The position numbers were made by a program, and so were the translations under genes. From Bacillus salipaludis (GTDB lineage Bacteria > Bacillota > Bacilli > Bacillales_B > DSM-18226): a stretch of DNA of 64,000 nucleotides. The stretch spans positions 7,638 through 71,637 of the forward strand of contig NZ_SMYO01000018.1 in NCBI RefSeq assembly GCF_004358205.1. Reading direction: 5' to 3'. The notes under the pieces are model-generated. The model was given only the letters and a program-made list of their open reading frames with translations, was not told the origin of the DNA and searched no databases. This document shows positions 16,877 to 24,717 of this stretch, piece after piece; the stretch's first letter is position 1, and each line of letters starts with the position of its first letter.

Positions 16877-18004
16877 TTATGGAATCATCTGACCTGTTAA
16901 TGCTTTTCCAAGCCAAATAGCCAGAACGTCGGCACTTGGAGCCATAATTTGTCCGGCATATGCGTCTCTCAGAAGCCTTTCCGTAGGGAGAGATTTATTG
17001 TAAGCTTTCCCTCCACCCACTCTCATTGCAAGCCTTCCACATTCGATTGCAGCTTCTGAGGCCACGATTCTTGCCGAGAGAATCTTTGCAAGTGCATCAG
17101 CTTCACTGTTGGCACCCGCTCTAGCAGCGTCTAGAGTAAGTGCTCTAGCGGCTGCTGCAGTTTTATAAATATTTGCAATATGAATTTGAATTGTTTCAAT
17201 ATTAGCAAGGGTTGTCCCATCCGGATATTGTCTATCCACAGCATGGTTGCTGGCTATTTCAAACATATGCATGGCAGTACCGCTATAAACGGCTCCCAGC
17301 CCTGTGACGAAAAATGGAGCTACCACGTTGAATACCTGCTCTTCTCCTGAACCTTCTGCCCCAATGCGGAAAGATGAATCCAAAGTGACATTCTCAATGT
17401 GCATTGGACATGACGCATTACCTCTCAATCCAAAGCCATTCCATTTTGACAAGTCAAAGGATAGGCCTTTTGTTTCCAGAGGGAATACCCAATTGTTTAT
17501 TTTTCCTTCTTCAACAGATGGTGCAAGAACGAGATAGTAAGAAGCATATGTTCCAGATGTGACCATACTCTTTGTTCCGTTAAAAGTTGTGTTGTCCCCG
17601 TTAACCTCAGCAGTCATTTCCGGAATATAGAAGTGTGTTCCTGTTCCTAATTCGCTGTAGGCTAAAGCCATGAATTTCCCATTTTCTACAATGTCTGTGA
17701 AAATATTTTGCTTTAGTTCGTCACTTCCATGAGTTAGAATACACATCAATGCGACATTATGCATCATGTAACAAAGGGCTGTAGTTGAGCAGGTCTCTGC
17801 AAATGCCAGACAAGCCTGGGCATGCTCTTCAAGTCCTTTGCCAAATCCGCCATATTCTACAGGTATAACCAGTTTTAAAAAGCCGTTTTCACTTAGCTTC
17901 TTGAAGGACTCTTCAGGAAATTTCGACTCCTTGTCAGTCAATTCAGTGTAAGGCAGTATGTAGGACCTTGCAAAATCTTTGCCTTGTTGATAAATATTGT
18001 TCAT
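16877..18004 (-). CDS. Acyl-CoA dehydrogenase-like flavoprotein (possible monooxygenase/desulfurisation type)
   Basis: The 375-residue protein has the acyl-CoA dehydrogenase fold: an N-terminal helical domain (FPEESFKKLSENGFLKL, PVEYGGFG), a central beta domain (ALAYSELGTGTHFYIPEM, FNGTKSMVTSG) and a C-terminal helical domain ending RVGGGKAYNKSLPTERLLRDAYAG. The catalytic Glu position cannot be assigned with confidence, and DszC/SfnC-like flavin monooxygenases share this architecture. The start is ATG after GGAGGGTGAGG; an earlier in-frame start lacks a site. It is the first gene of a four-gene minus-strand cluster with a binding-protein homologue, a MetE core and an OsmC-like protein, which points to metabolism of an organosulfur or other methylated compound. 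This is inference. Confidence 0.75.
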   Translation of the reverse strand: MNNIYQQGKDFARSYILPYTELTDKESKFPEESFKKLSENGFLKLVIPVEYGGFGKGLEEHAQACLAFAETCSTTALCYMMHNVALMCILTHGSDELKQNIFTDIVENGKFMALAYSELGTGTHFYIPEMTAEVNGDNTTFNGTKSMVTSGTYASYYLVLAPSVEEGKINNWVFPLETKGLSFDLSKWNGFGLRGNASCPMHIENVTLDSSFRIGAEGSGEEQVFNVVAPFFVTGLGAVYSGTAMHMFEIASNHAVDRQYPDGTTLANIETIQIHIANIYKTAAAARALTLDAARAGANSEADALAKILSARIVASEAAIECGRLAMRVGGGKAYNKSLPTERLLRDAYAGQIMAPSADVLAIWLGKALTGQMIP

Positions 18005-18116
18005 ATATTCCTCACCCTCCATAAAATCCCATATTATTAATATAAAATTTTTTATGAATCCATTTTCATATAAACACAATCAATGCTGCAAAAAGAGCTT
18101 CACTATAGAACAAATT

Positions 18117-18788
18117 TTAAGAAAAGAGTCTTATCTTATTAGCTAAATAACCCCAACCAATGACAAGAACGGTAATAGCAGCAGGAATCAATAAATGGTA
18201 ATCGTGTGGAAGAATATACTCGAATTTTGGTTCTCCCGCCATCATTTCACCTGCTGTCCAAGCTAATATTCCAGCACCAGCATAAGAAATGATGGGGTAC
18301 TTTTCCATTGCCTTTAATATCAATTGGCTGCCAAAAACAACGAGAGGAATACTCACAATAACTCCAATTATGATACCGGATATATTTCCTTCAACAGCAC
18401 CAGCAATAGCAAGTACATTATCAAGGGACATGATGGCATCAGCCGTAATAATGGTTTTCACAGCGGAAATGAAACTTGAACCCCCTTCTCGATGAGAGTC
18501 ATGTTCATCACCGATTAGAAGTTTTATGGCAATATACACGAGAAGAAGACCGCCTACAAAAGTTACGAAAGGTAATTTTAGTAGGTAAACAATAGCTACT
18601 GCAAAAATTAAACGTAAAATAATCGCTCCAACTGTTCCCCAAAAGATGGCTTTCTTTTGTTGCTTCTTTGGAACATTACGTGATGCCATCGCGATTACAA
18701 CTGCGTTATCCCCACTTAATACAATATTGATTAAAATAACCTCCAAAAGAACCGCAAATGACAAACCAAAGATCTCCAAACTATTCAC
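18117..18788 (-). CDS. TerC family integral membrane protein (YjbE-type)
   Basis: Seven or so membrane helices and the family motifs LSGDNAVVIAMA near the N terminus and ADAIMSLDNVLAIAGA in the middle, each with the conserved Asp-Asn pair, place this in TerC/YjbE. Bacillus members export manganese, especially to load exoenzymes during secretion. No yybP-ykoY manganese riboswitch is seen upstream, unlike many relatives. The start is GTG as given; a TTG three codons later, six bases after AGAGGTG, is equally plausible. The four-gene cluster starts about 110 bases downstream and could be co-transcribed. Confidence 0.88.
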   Translation of the reverse strand: MNSLEIFGLSFAVLLEVILINIVLSGDNAVVIAMASRNVPKKQQKKAIFWGTVGAIILRLIFAVAIVYLLKLPFVTFVGGLLLVYIAIKLLIGDEHDSHREGGSSFISAVKTIITADAIMSLDNVLAIAGAVEGNISGIIIGVIVSIPLVVFGSQLILKAMEKYPIISYAGAGILAWTAGEMMAGEPKFEYILPHDYHLLIPAAITVLVIGWGYLANKIRLFS

Positions 18789-18935
18789 CTCTGGAACAAG
18801 CTTAGTAAGTCATTATATTAATCTGAGGTTTAAAAAAGACCCAATTTGTGATATTCTGCGTTTTACCAGAGATTTTCCAAATACCACTTTGAACAAGTAC
18901 GCTGAATCATAAAAAACATCAATTTTTTAAAACAA

Positions 18936-19119
18936 GGCTGTGTTAAAGAACATTGTTGATTTTTTACCCCGTTGATTGGAGTGGAAGACACGAAGACTCC
19001 TGCGGGAGTACGGGGCAGGGGAGACCCCACAGGAGCGAAGCGACGAGGAGGCTCACCGGCACGCCCGCGGAAAGCGAAGTGCCTGGAACGGAAATCAACA
19101 GACTAGTTTAACAGAGCCT
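18936..19119. repeat. Bacillus GC-rich MITE-like repeat, copy 1 (184 bp)
   Basis: The element has terminal inverted repeats GGCTGTGTTAAA and TTTAACAGAGCC (one mismatch) and a GC-rich core with GGAGCGAAGCGACGAGGAGG-type text that forms internal hairpins. A second copy in the opposite orientation lies at 41087-41333. This sequence family is widespread in Bacillus and relatives. The rest of the 18789-19164 spacer shows no gene. Confidence 0.75.
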
Positions 19120-19164
19120 ATAACAAAGAAAGAGAGCTGACGGGCCCCGCCTGCTCTCTTCCTA

Positions 19165-19371
19165 TTATTTTTCTTTTGTAACAGCGGAAAGCGCAGGTTT
19201 TTTCGTTTCCTCTTTGTTATCATCAGATACTAAATCCTTAGCGGCACTTTTGAATTCGGTTAATGTACGCCCGAATGCCCGGCCCACTTCTGGCAGTTTT
19301 GAAGGACCAAAAATGATTAGAGCAATAACCAGTACTAAAATTAACCCTGGAATACCAATATTGGAAAGCAT
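19165..19371 (-). CDS. tatA: Twin-arginine translocase pore subunit TatA
   Basis: A 68-residue TatA: one N-terminal membrane helix ([16 protein letters not shown]), the hinge [19 protein letters not shown] with the conserved FGP motif, an amphipathic helix and a charged tail. It starts with ATG after AAGGAG. It lies 55 bases downstream of a metallophosphoesterase with a Tat signal on the same strand, recalling the phoD-tatAd-tatCd arrangement of B. subtilis, but no tatC is present here. Confidence 0.93.
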   Translation of the reverse strand: MLSNIGIPGLILVLVIALIIFGPSKLPEVGRAFGRTLTEFKSAAKDLVSDDNKEETKKPALSAVTKEK

Positions 19372-19426
19372 TTTGATTCATCTCCTTTTTAAGTAATGGC
19401 ATTGTGAATGGTTATCTCTCACATTT

Positions 19427-20647
19427 CTATCTAACTATTTTTTCTTGTTTTTTGTTTTCTGGTATTGGGCCAGGATCAGTGCTTTGATCATTTGCTGTAA
19501 GGTCAATGCCAAAGTCCTTTGCAAAAACCATATGTGTTTCAACTAATACATCTGCTTTAGTTTCATCCAAATTAAATACACGGGCACCGCGCAGTCGATT
19601 TCGTTCAGCCCCCGGCAATCCGTAGGCACCAAATCCGGTACTGCCTGAATAACCCAGTAATATTCCAAAATAATTCCCCATGTATGTGTTTACGTGGTCA
19701 TGACCGCAAAACACACCTTTGACATCTCCTCTGTCAAGCATGGCCGAAAACATGCCACTATTAATGGGCCCCGGGCACTCCTCTTCATTCCTTTCTCCTA
19801 CTATTTGATGCTTTTTTATTGCTCGGGCATGGTCAATATCTGTTCTGCTATCAACACTATCAAACCACATGTAACGATGTTCCCAAAGAGGGATATGAAT
19901 GAACATGAGAGAAGGTACTTTGTAACCAAACTGTTTCTCCAGCCTTTTGGAAGTCTCAAAATACCAGTTGACCTGATTTGAACGAATCCAATCCCAAGTA
20001 GGATATCCACTAAAATCCTGCCCCGCAATCGTTTTAGGAGCATACCTGCCGCTATCTAGCAGCCAAAGATTGAAAGCGGCTTTCTTTCCTGCGGAATCCC
20101 TAATCAGCAGGTTCATGTTTCCCGTTCCGTTTATATCCGTTACTCCCGGCTGATTAACATTGTATTTGTATGCCATATAAAATTTAAGCATGGCTTCCTC
20201 ATCAAGTCCGCCTTTTGGTGTTGAATCTTCATCATGGTTGCCAAAAGTAACAGCCCACTTGATCCCCCTCTGTTCCATTGGCTGGGCCACATTGTTCATA
20301 GCTTGTCTCATCTCAAGCTCCGAATTGCAGCCACCGGTGATAATGTCACCATTTAGTACTACAAAATCTGGTTTCTCACTATCAAGCACTTTATTCATTA
20401 ATTCGATTGTACGGCGATCAATCTGCTCATCATCCTGTGTATCGTTAAACTGCACGATCTTAAACTTTCCATCTGGATTGAATTGTAGTTTAGCATTATC
20501 ATTTGTTTCAGCGTGAGCGACGGTAGTACCGAATAGATTGACACCTGGTATGCCAGCAGAAGCGATTGTTAAGGCAACTGTACTCATTCCTCCAATTTTT
20601 ATGAAGTCCCTCCTGTTTAAAACCTTGTTTTCATTTTGTTCATTCAT
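19427..20647 (-). CDS. Tat-exported metallophosphoesterase (Dcr2-like)
   Basis: The N terminus has a twin-arginine signal (NRRDFIKIGG followed by a hydrophobic stretch and AHA cleavage site). The calcineurin-like phosphoesterase domain shows QFNDTQDDE, VLNGDIITGG, TFGNHDED, IHIPLWEH and FCGHDHVN, the dimetal ligands of the family; the first motif has Asp-x-Gln in place of the usual Asp-x-His, as in the Dcr2-like branch. It probably releases phosphate from organic esters outside the cell. Its own TatA follows directly. A candidate Pho box upstream suggests induction by phosphate starvation. Confidence 0.88.
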   Translation of the reverse strand: MNEQNENKVLNRRDFIKIGGMSTVALTIASAGIPGVNLFGTTVAHAETNDNAKLQFNPDGKFKIVQFNDTQDDEQIDRRTIELMNKVLDSEKPDFVVLNGDIITGGCNSELEMRQAMNNVAQPMEQRGIKWAVTFGNHDEDSTPKGGLDEEAMLKFYMAYKYNVNQPGVTDINGTGNMNLLIRDSAGKKAAFNLWLLDSGRYAPKTIAGQDFSGYPTWDWIRSNQVNWYFETSKRLEKQFGYKVPSLMFIHIPLWEHRYMWFDSVDSRTDIDHARAIKKHQIVGERNEEECPGPINSGMFSAMLDRGDVKGVFCGHDHVNTYMGNYFGILLGYSGSTGFGAYGLPGAERNRLRGARVFNLDETKADVLVETHMVFAKDFGIDLTANDQSTDPGPIPENKKQEKIVR

Positions 20648-20730
20648 TAGAATCCGCCCCTATTCATTTAATAGATTATAATTGTTTAAATCATGCCAGT
20701 TGAGCTGGAAAGCATTAAACTTTTTGTACA

Positions 20731-20757
20731 TGTCAAACTTTATCAAAAGATTGTAAA
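20731..20757 (-). promoter_or_regulatory. Candidate Pho box upstream of the metallophosphoesterase gene
   Basis: On the minus strand TTTACA, TTGATA and TTGACA occur with starts 11 and 10 bases apart, close to the TT(A/T/C)ACA repeats with about five-base spacers bound by PhoP in Bacillus. A TATAAT box with a weak -35 lies downstream, as expected for an activated promoter. Confidence 0.5.
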
Positions 20758-21089
20758 TTCAGTTTTATAGCAACGTAAATTATTCCGATATTTTTCTATT
20801 TAGGAATTTCCACCCATTTTAATTATATGTAAGATAGATTTTAGTCATATACGAGCATATTTTGGGTTCTTTTGACTTATATAATAAATTCCATTCTTGA
20901 TTTATGGGCGGAACAATGAGAAAAAAGTGGTAGTGAGGAAAGAATGTATTGTAAGAGGATTGTAAAATTTTATTATATATATATGTGATGCTTATCGGAG
21001 CATAATAGAACCGCAAAGCTTCAATAGGGATTAAAGTAAATAAGAAGCCCATGGAGGTATATTTTAATTACTTGCAACATTAAAGAAAA

Positions 21090-21126
21090 AGCCTATTCAA
21101 GATTTATTTGCTCTTGAGTAGGCTTG
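21090..21126 (-). terminator. Terminator-like hairpin
   Basis: AAGCCTA-TTCAAGA pairs with TCTTGAG-TAGGCTT across a nine-base loop. On the minus strand it is followed by TTTTTC, so it can terminate transcription of the monooxygenase-nitroreductase unit. Confidence 0.55.
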
Positions 21127-21197
21127 TTTGTTTTTTGAAAAAAACTCATTTACTTATGATACGATTCACCATTTCATACTATTTAAGAGGCCGAAAT

Positions 21198-21494
21198 CTA
21201 TAATTTTAATGGCTGCCCCTCAAATGCTTTAACTTCTAATGGTGCAGTCAAAAAGTCTTTTGCATTTGCTACGAACTTGGTAAAGTGCTCGCTTGAGTTA
21301 TGCTTGGCAACAGCTTGCATATCCTCCCAAATCTCCACCATCGTAAATACATTTTCGTTTTCTGTATCTTTTTGAAGGAGATATGATATATTTCCGTTTT
21401 CTTCTCTTGATGCAGCAATTAACGGCTGAATTTCCTCTAGAAACAAATCCTGTTTCGCTGGATTTATATGGAATGTGGCATGAATAATAATCAT
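21198..21494 (-). CDS. Antibiotic biosynthesis monooxygenase-domain (ABM/YgiN-like) protein
   Basis: A 98-residue ferredoxin-like-fold protein with the IHATFHINPAKQDLFLEEIQPLI opening, the NISYLLQKDTEN segment and MVEIWEDMQAVAKHNSSEHF with the conserved His of the ABM/YgiN family. Such proteins act on quinones or are small cofactor-less oxygenases. The gene follows the nitroreductase gene by 31 bases on the same strand and probably shares its promoter. The pair fits a response to quinones or electrophiles, as with the mhq and yod genes of B. subtilis. Confidence 0.85.
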   Translation of the reverse strand: MIIIHATFHINPAKQDLFLEEIQPLIAASREENGNISYLLQKDTENENVFTMVEIWEDMQAVAKHNSSEHFTKFVANAKDFLTAPLEVKAFEGQPLKL

Positions 21495-21525
21495 CGAACG
21501 TCAATCCCTTCTTATTTAGGTTTCA

Positions 21526-22173
21526 TTACTTCCATTGCGCGACTTGATCAATAGGCAGACGAACGGATGGGTGTCCGTTATCTGCTGCTTTACCAATCGA
21601 GATTAACATAACCGGAACATAACGTTCTTTATCCAATCCAAATGCTTCTGCAATTTTGTCTTTTTCATATCCGCCGATTGGATTTGTATCGTATCCATAA
21701 GCGCGGGCAGCAAGCATGAACTGCATGGATACAAGTCCGCCATCCACTAAAACAATATCTTCCATAGCTTCACGTGAAATCGTTTCAAAATAGCCTGAAT
21801 AGGAAGCGTGAATTCTTTCTTTTACTTCTAAGGGCATAAATCCCTTCTCTACAGCTGCGCCGAAGATTTCTTCAAATTTCTCAAAATTATTCAAATCACC
21901 AAATACGGCAATAACGGCTGATGAAGTTTCAACTTGAGTTTGGTTAAAACGTGCCAGTGGGGCAAGTGTTGCTTTTGCCTCAGGACTTTCAATCACAAGA
22001 AAGCGCCATGGCTGCATATTAACAGAAGAAGGAGCACGTGTTGCTAATGTAAGAATTTCAGTCATTTCTTCATGGCTGATTTTTACGGATTTATCATAAT
22101 TTTTAATGGAACGTCGTTCTGCCACAATTTTATTAAAATCATTCGTTACTTGTGTTTTAGTCATAGTAGTCAT
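21526..22173 (-). CDS. Nitroreductase family FMN oxidoreductase
   Basis: The protein has the FMN-binding RRSIKNYD motif, the ATRAPSSVNMQPWRFLVI block and the GGLVSMQFMLAARAYGYDTNPIGGY segment of the nitroreductase family, and is about 215 residues long, similar to MhqN/YodC of Bacillus. It reduces quinones or nitro compounds with NAD(P)H. It starts at ATG after AGAGGAAA. It faces a TetR-type gene across a spacer with a long inverted repeat and leads a two-gene unit with the ABM protein. Confidence 0.9.
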   Translation of the reverse strand: MTTMTKTQVTNDFNKIVAERRSIKNYDKSVKISHEEMTEILTLATRAPSSVNMQPWRFLVIESPEAKATLAPLARFNQTQVETSSAVIAVFGDLNNFEKFEEIFGAAVEKGFMPLEVKERIHASYSGYFETISREAMEDIVLVDGGLVSMQFMLAARAYGYDTNPIGGYEKDKIAEAFGLDKERYVPVMLISIGKAADNGHPSVRLPIDQVAQWK

Positions 22174-22236
22174 AGTTATATTTTCCTCTTTTCGTTATAA
22201 GTATTGTTTATAATATTTGAGTTCCATGATTTAATT

Positions 22237-22272
22237 CATTTTAGACAAAAATATTATAAAGTGTCTAAAATG
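22237..22272. promoter_or_regulatory. TetR-type operator between the nitroreductase and TetR genes
   Basis: CATTTTAGACA and TGTCTAAAATG are perfect 11-base arms separated by 14 AT-rich bases. The position in the divergent spacer makes it the likely target of the adjacent TetR regulator. Confidence 0.7.
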
Positions 22273-22393
22273 TTAGCTGTGTATAACCTTACTCCACTTT
22301 CTTTTCGTTGTAAACTGAAAAGAATTGGAATATCAGAATTTGAATGAACACCATTGGATTATGATATAATTTCCTGATAGAGGGAGTGGTAGT

Positions 22394-23056
22394 TTGAGAA
22401 AAATTGCACCTGTTGAAAGACAGATGATGAGAAAAGAATATGTAAAACAGTTAGTCCATGTCGTTCGGACTCAAGGATTCCTTTCTCTTACTATTCAGGA
22501 TATCGCAAAAACGATGAATTTAAGCCGGGCCTCCTTGTATAACTACTTTTCTTCGAAGGAAGACATTATTATGGAGCTGACGAATCTCTGTATTGATTAT
22601 ATAAATGAAGCTGGTAAAACCATTTCCAATGAAGAGTTATCTTATCCCCTTCGTTTCCAAAAAGTGTTTGAACAAGCTGTTTTTTCAGCTGTTTATGCTT
22701 CAGATCTTTATTTGACTGATTTAAAAACAAGTTGTATCCATCTTTATGAAAAAAAGATGCACTCAAGAAAAGAACAACTGTCTGCGATTCATACCTTTTA
22801 TCGAAATGGCATGAAAGCAGAAGTTTTTAATCAATTGAATCCCTCAATCTTAATTATTCAGGATGAAACTGTACTAGGGAAATTGGTGAATACAGCCTTT
22901 TTAGTACAAGAAGAATTGTCATTGAAACAAGCTCTATTGGATTATTATGTAGCGAAGAAAACCCAGGTACTAAAGCCCGAATACTTGCAAAACACAGAAA
23001 ATGAAGATATTCATGCGATGGTAGAAAACATCCTCAACAAGCTGGCAGCCATCTAA
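22394..23056 (+). CDS. TetR/AcrR family transcriptional regulator
   Basis: The N-terminal helix-turn-helix is clear (FLSLTIQDIAKTMNLSRASLYNYFSSKEDII, residues about 25-58), followed by a helical ligand-binding domain of about 150 residues. It starts with TTG after AGGGAGTGG. It is divergent from the nitroreductase/ABM unit, with a perfect long inverted repeat between them, so it most likely represses those genes and is relieved by an electrophile or quinone. A terminator follows immediately. Confidence 0.88.
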   Translation: MRKIAPVERQMMRKEYVKQLVHVVRTQGFLSLTIQDIAKTMNLSRASLYNYFSSKEDIIMELTNLCIDYINEAGKTISNEELSYPLRFQKVFEQAVFSAVYASDLYLTDLKTSCIHLYEKKMHSRKEQLSAIHTFYRNGMKAEVFNQLNPSILIIQDETVLGKLVNTAFLVQEELSLKQALLDYYVAKKTQVLKPEYLQNTENEDIHAMVENILNKLAAI

Positions 23057-23067
23057 AGATTATAAAA

Positions 23068-23107
23068 AGACTCTTACGCGATGGTAAGAGTCTTAAGTAA
23101 TTTTTTG
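23068..23107 (+). terminator. Terminator of the tetR-like gene
   Basis: AAGACTCTTAC and GTAAGAGTCTT pair around a short loop; a T-run (TTTTTTG) follows after a few bases. Confidence 0.7.
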
Positions 23108-23304
23108 TTTGGAACTATACGTTTTGAAACGAGCTTTATATTTTTTGGTGAATTCTGTTTAAAATCGATGATAATGTTTGATTTACATTTTTTAATTCCT
23201 TCATATCTATTTCATGTGTGCTCTAATGGGTACGATTATTAGATCTTTTGAGCTATTTATTTACTTAAGCATTTGTAATTGAAGATGGTAAATATTTTGT
23301 TAAA

Positions 23305-23486
23305 CTACTTTAATTTCTTCAAAATTCCCCTCAATAAAAAACCAAAGACTAATCCCGGTATAATGGACAACATTGGAAGCCAATCTGTACCAATAATATT
23401 CCAAAAAAGATGAGTATAATGCCCGTTACATATTTTCCATTTAATAACTGACCAAAACTAGGAAGAACAAGGCTCTTAATAATCTT
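23305..23486 (-). pseudogene. Frameshifted relic of a small membrane protein
   Basis: One frame reads KSLVLPSFGQLLNGKYVTGIILIFFGIL; a shifted frame continues WNIIGTDWLPMLSIIPGLVFGFLLRGILKKLK and then stops. Together they look like one small two-helix protein of a type common in Bacillus, now broken by a frameshift and lacking a start codon. The remainder of the 23108-23304 spacer is featureless. Confidence 0.5.
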
Positions 23487-23504
23487 ATATTGAGATTCAT
23501 TTCG

Positions 23505-24509
23505 TTAATTCTGTATTAATTTGTCATGGTCGACTGCTTGTGGAGGTTCCTCCATCCAGCCGTGTTTAATCATAATGTTGGCTCCATCTTCGACATACAG
23601 GGCGACTTCTGGGATCAATGACATATATTTAAGTCCTAAATCTCTCCTTAGACTTGCTGCTAATGCTGTTCCATAATATCCAATCCCTGCTGCAACCATG
23701 GTTGCAACATGAAACATCATTAGTTTATCCGAAAAAACACTTGCGGTTGTATCTAAAACAGACGAACCTAAACTTATAGGGGCAGGCAGATCCTCCTTGG
23801 TTAAAAAATTGCTAAAGGTATCTACATATTTTTGAGCAAGCTCTTTCCCTCTTATAAAATACTGTTTTACATCTTCATTTTGAGCAGTCTGAGCAAAGCC
23901 CGTTACAATTTCTTTACCGATAACATTAATTAGAGTATTTAAGTATAAATGAGTGATTTCATGTGAATTAATAGACCTTTTTTTCCCAAAAAAACCTGTT
24001 AAATAATATTGTTTTTCTACAAAATCCACCTTATCAGGAATAGGTATTGAAGGAGGTTTTACATAAATCCCTTGTTTTAGCATTAGTTCGCGTGTTCTGT
24101 CCTGCAATTCAACCCCTTTATTCAATATACGCTTATGAAAAGCAACAACATCTGGACGTGTCGCAACGGTTAGTCCCGCACTGCTGGCAGTCATTGCAAA
24201 TACAGCCATTTGACTTAAATGCTTTAAGAAAAATGTATCTGTAAAAAGTCTTGGAGCTTTTGTATTAACATCTTGTTCTGTAAATCCAATGGGTATCGGG
24301 AAATTCTCTTTTTGAAATAGTTCCTGCATGATGGAAACATTCTCTTTTGCTGTATCGAGTGTCCATTCAATAATAGGGCGTATTTCTTTATCTTCTACTT
24401 TTTCTAAGAAATAGCTGTCGATACAAACAGCTATTGTATCGCCCATGTATTGAGTCCATAAACCAGCCATTTCCGCAGAAGTTAAAGGAATATTTGTTTT
24501 ATCTTCCAT
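23505..24509 (-). CDS. DUF3231 family protein (spore-coat CotF-like four-helix repeats)
   Basis: The 334-residue protein has two related helical halves, each starting with a T-x-x-E-x-x-x-LW/LY pattern (LTSAEMAGLWTQYMGD and INSHEITHLYLNTLIN) and containing the F-S/T-D-x-F/L-M motif. This is the DUF3231 family, ferritin-like in outline and related to spore-coat CotF proteins. It starts with ATG after GGAGGTTG. A paralogue with the same organisation is at 53598-54596. The function is unknown; association with the spore is inferred from the family. Confidence 0.85.
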   Translation of the reverse strand: MEDKTNIPLTSAEMAGLWTQYMGDTIAVCIDSYFLEKVEDKEIRPIIEWTLDTAKENVSIMQELFQKENFPIPIGFTEQDVNTKAPRLFTDTFFLKHLSQMAVFAMTASSAGLTVATRPDVVAFHKRILNKGVELQDRTRELMLKQGIYVKPPSIPIPDKVDFVEKQYYLTGFFGKKRSINSHEITHLYLNTLINVIGKEIVTGFAQTAQNEDVKQYFIRGKELAQKYVDTFSNFLTKEDLPAPISLGSSVLDTTASVFSDKLMMFHVATMVAAGIGYYGTALAASLRRDLGLKYMSLIPEVALYVEDGANIMIKHGWMEEPPQAVDHDKLIQN

Positions 24510-24605
24510 TGGAACAACCTCCTGTTTTCAATTCATACATCATCGAATAATATCCCCTGAATAGTGGAAAATATAAATGAACAACCTATCAAATCCATCG
24601 AATGA

Positions 24606-24637
24606 AAAAAGGGACCCTTAGAATAGGTCCCCCAGAT
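24606..24637 (-). terminator. Terminator of kdgT
   Basis: GGACC and GGTCC arms with flanking G/C pairs, followed on the minus strand by TTTTTTC. Confidence 0.6.
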
Positions 24638-24717
24638 TTTTTTCTCGGCATTTTTTTACTTGAACAGATTCTAAACGCCGATTTTTTTATTGATTGTTCC
24701 TGCTAATGGGCCTGTTA

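Larger units (their letters stand above)
20648..21197. other. Intergenic region with Pho box and terminator
   Basis: Apart from the Pho box and the hairpin at 21090-21126 it is AT-rich and without a supported gene. A 77-codon frame at 20819-21052 has no ribosome site. A copy fragment of the ACTCATTTACTTATGATACG repeat segment is at 21146. Confidence 0.4.

Noticed and set aside
18789..18935. Possible yybP-ykoY manganese riboswitch before the TerC/YjbE gene
   Set aside because: None of the conserved leader segments is present on the minus strand in the available space.
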